This document shows positions 5,114 to 5,231 of a stretch of 5,231 nt of DNA, in pieces. The position numbers were made by a program, and so were the translations under genes. Under the pieces are notes generated by a model, which saw only the letters and a list, made by a program, of their open reading frames with translations, did not search any database and was not told the origin of the DNA. Origin of the DNA: an uncultured Clostridia bacterium (GTDB lineage: Bacteria; Bacillota; Clostridia; Oscillospirales; Ruminococcaceae); assembly GCA_947628385.1 (NCBI GenBank), contig CANQZS010000135.1, positions 1 to 5,231 on the forward strand, read 5' to 3'. Numbering within the stretch: position 1 is the stretch's first letter; each line of letters starts with the position of its first letter.

Positions 5114-5117
5114 GCGC

Positions 5118-5231
5118 AGAAGCGACGAAGCTTCTTAACAATTTTGCGCTTATAGCGCAAAATTGAAAAGCTGGTCAAGCTGAGCCCAGCTTGCGGATTC
5201 CAAAGGCAGAGCCTTTGGTCGCCGCCCGCAG
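5118..5231. repeat. Cluster of short inverted repeats downstream of the regulator
   Basis: This gene-free end of the window is packed with palindromes: AGAAGC/GCTTCT (5118-5135), the 12-nt-arm repeat at 5139-5165, AAGCTG/CAGCTT (about 5177-5192), and CCAAAGGC-AGA-GCCTTTGG (5200-5218) flanked by TGCGG (5192-5196) and CCGCA (5226-5230). It looks like a composite intergenic repeat or several folded RNA elements. No gene is supported here. Confidence 0.6.
5139..5165 (+). terminator. Strong hairpin after the regulator gene, possible terminator
   Basis: CAATTTTGCGCT (5139-5150) and AGCGCAAAATTG (5154-5165) are perfect 12-nt arms around a 3-nt loop, 25 nt after the regulator stop. There is no U-run after the stem (AAAAGCTGG follows), so it is an atypical terminator; it might instead stabilise the 3' end. 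Confidence 0.4.

Overview
The window looks like a chromosomal segment from a gut-type Clostridia, most likely Ruminococcus or a close Oscillospiraceae relative. This is inferred from strong AAAGGAGA/GGGAGG-type ribosome sites, sharp sigma-A promoters, AT-rich intergenic DNA, and a fucose/arabinose-isomerase-family protein of the kind common in gut Firmicutes. No mobile element, tRNA, rRNA or CRISPR array is visible.

Layout, left to right. Positions 1-871 (minus) hold the N-terminal 290 residues of an L-fucose/L-arabinose isomerase family protein that runs off the left edge. Positions 872-961 are intergenic and carry a strong 13-bp-arm hairpin or operator just upstream of that gene. Positions 962-1618 (minus) encode a 218-aa secreted lipoprotein of unknown function with its own near-consensus promoter (1674-1702). 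A terminator hairpin (1768-1793) closes the next unit. Positions 1806-3410 (minus) encode a flotillin (SPFH protein) with an internal 66-residue tandem duplication. Positions 3499-4203 (minus) encode its NfeD-like membrane partner. The 88-nt gap between the two carries a GTTGAGA heptamer array. Positions 4204-4564 form a dense divergent control region. Positions 4565-5113 (plus) encode an XRE-type helix-turn-helix regulator with a TPR-like C-terminal half. Positions 5114-5231 are a run of short hairpins.

The most interesting part is the control region. It contains three near-consensus promoters: two fire leftward toward the NfeD-flotillin pair and one fires rightward into the regulator gene. 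Each is followed, within 3-7 nt of its -10 box, by the same palindrome GTAAAT-N3-ATTTAC (4240-4254, 4416-4430, 4530-4544). A simple reading is that the XRE-TPR protein binds these palindromes, controlling both its own gene and the flotillin membrane module. Between the two leftward promoters lies a possible unannotated 46-codon hydrophobic small protein with a ribosome site.

Working model (inference): a self-regulated flotillin/NfeD membrane-microdomain module with a dedicated one-component regulator and possibly a small membrane peptide. The isomerase and the lipoprotein show no visible link to it.
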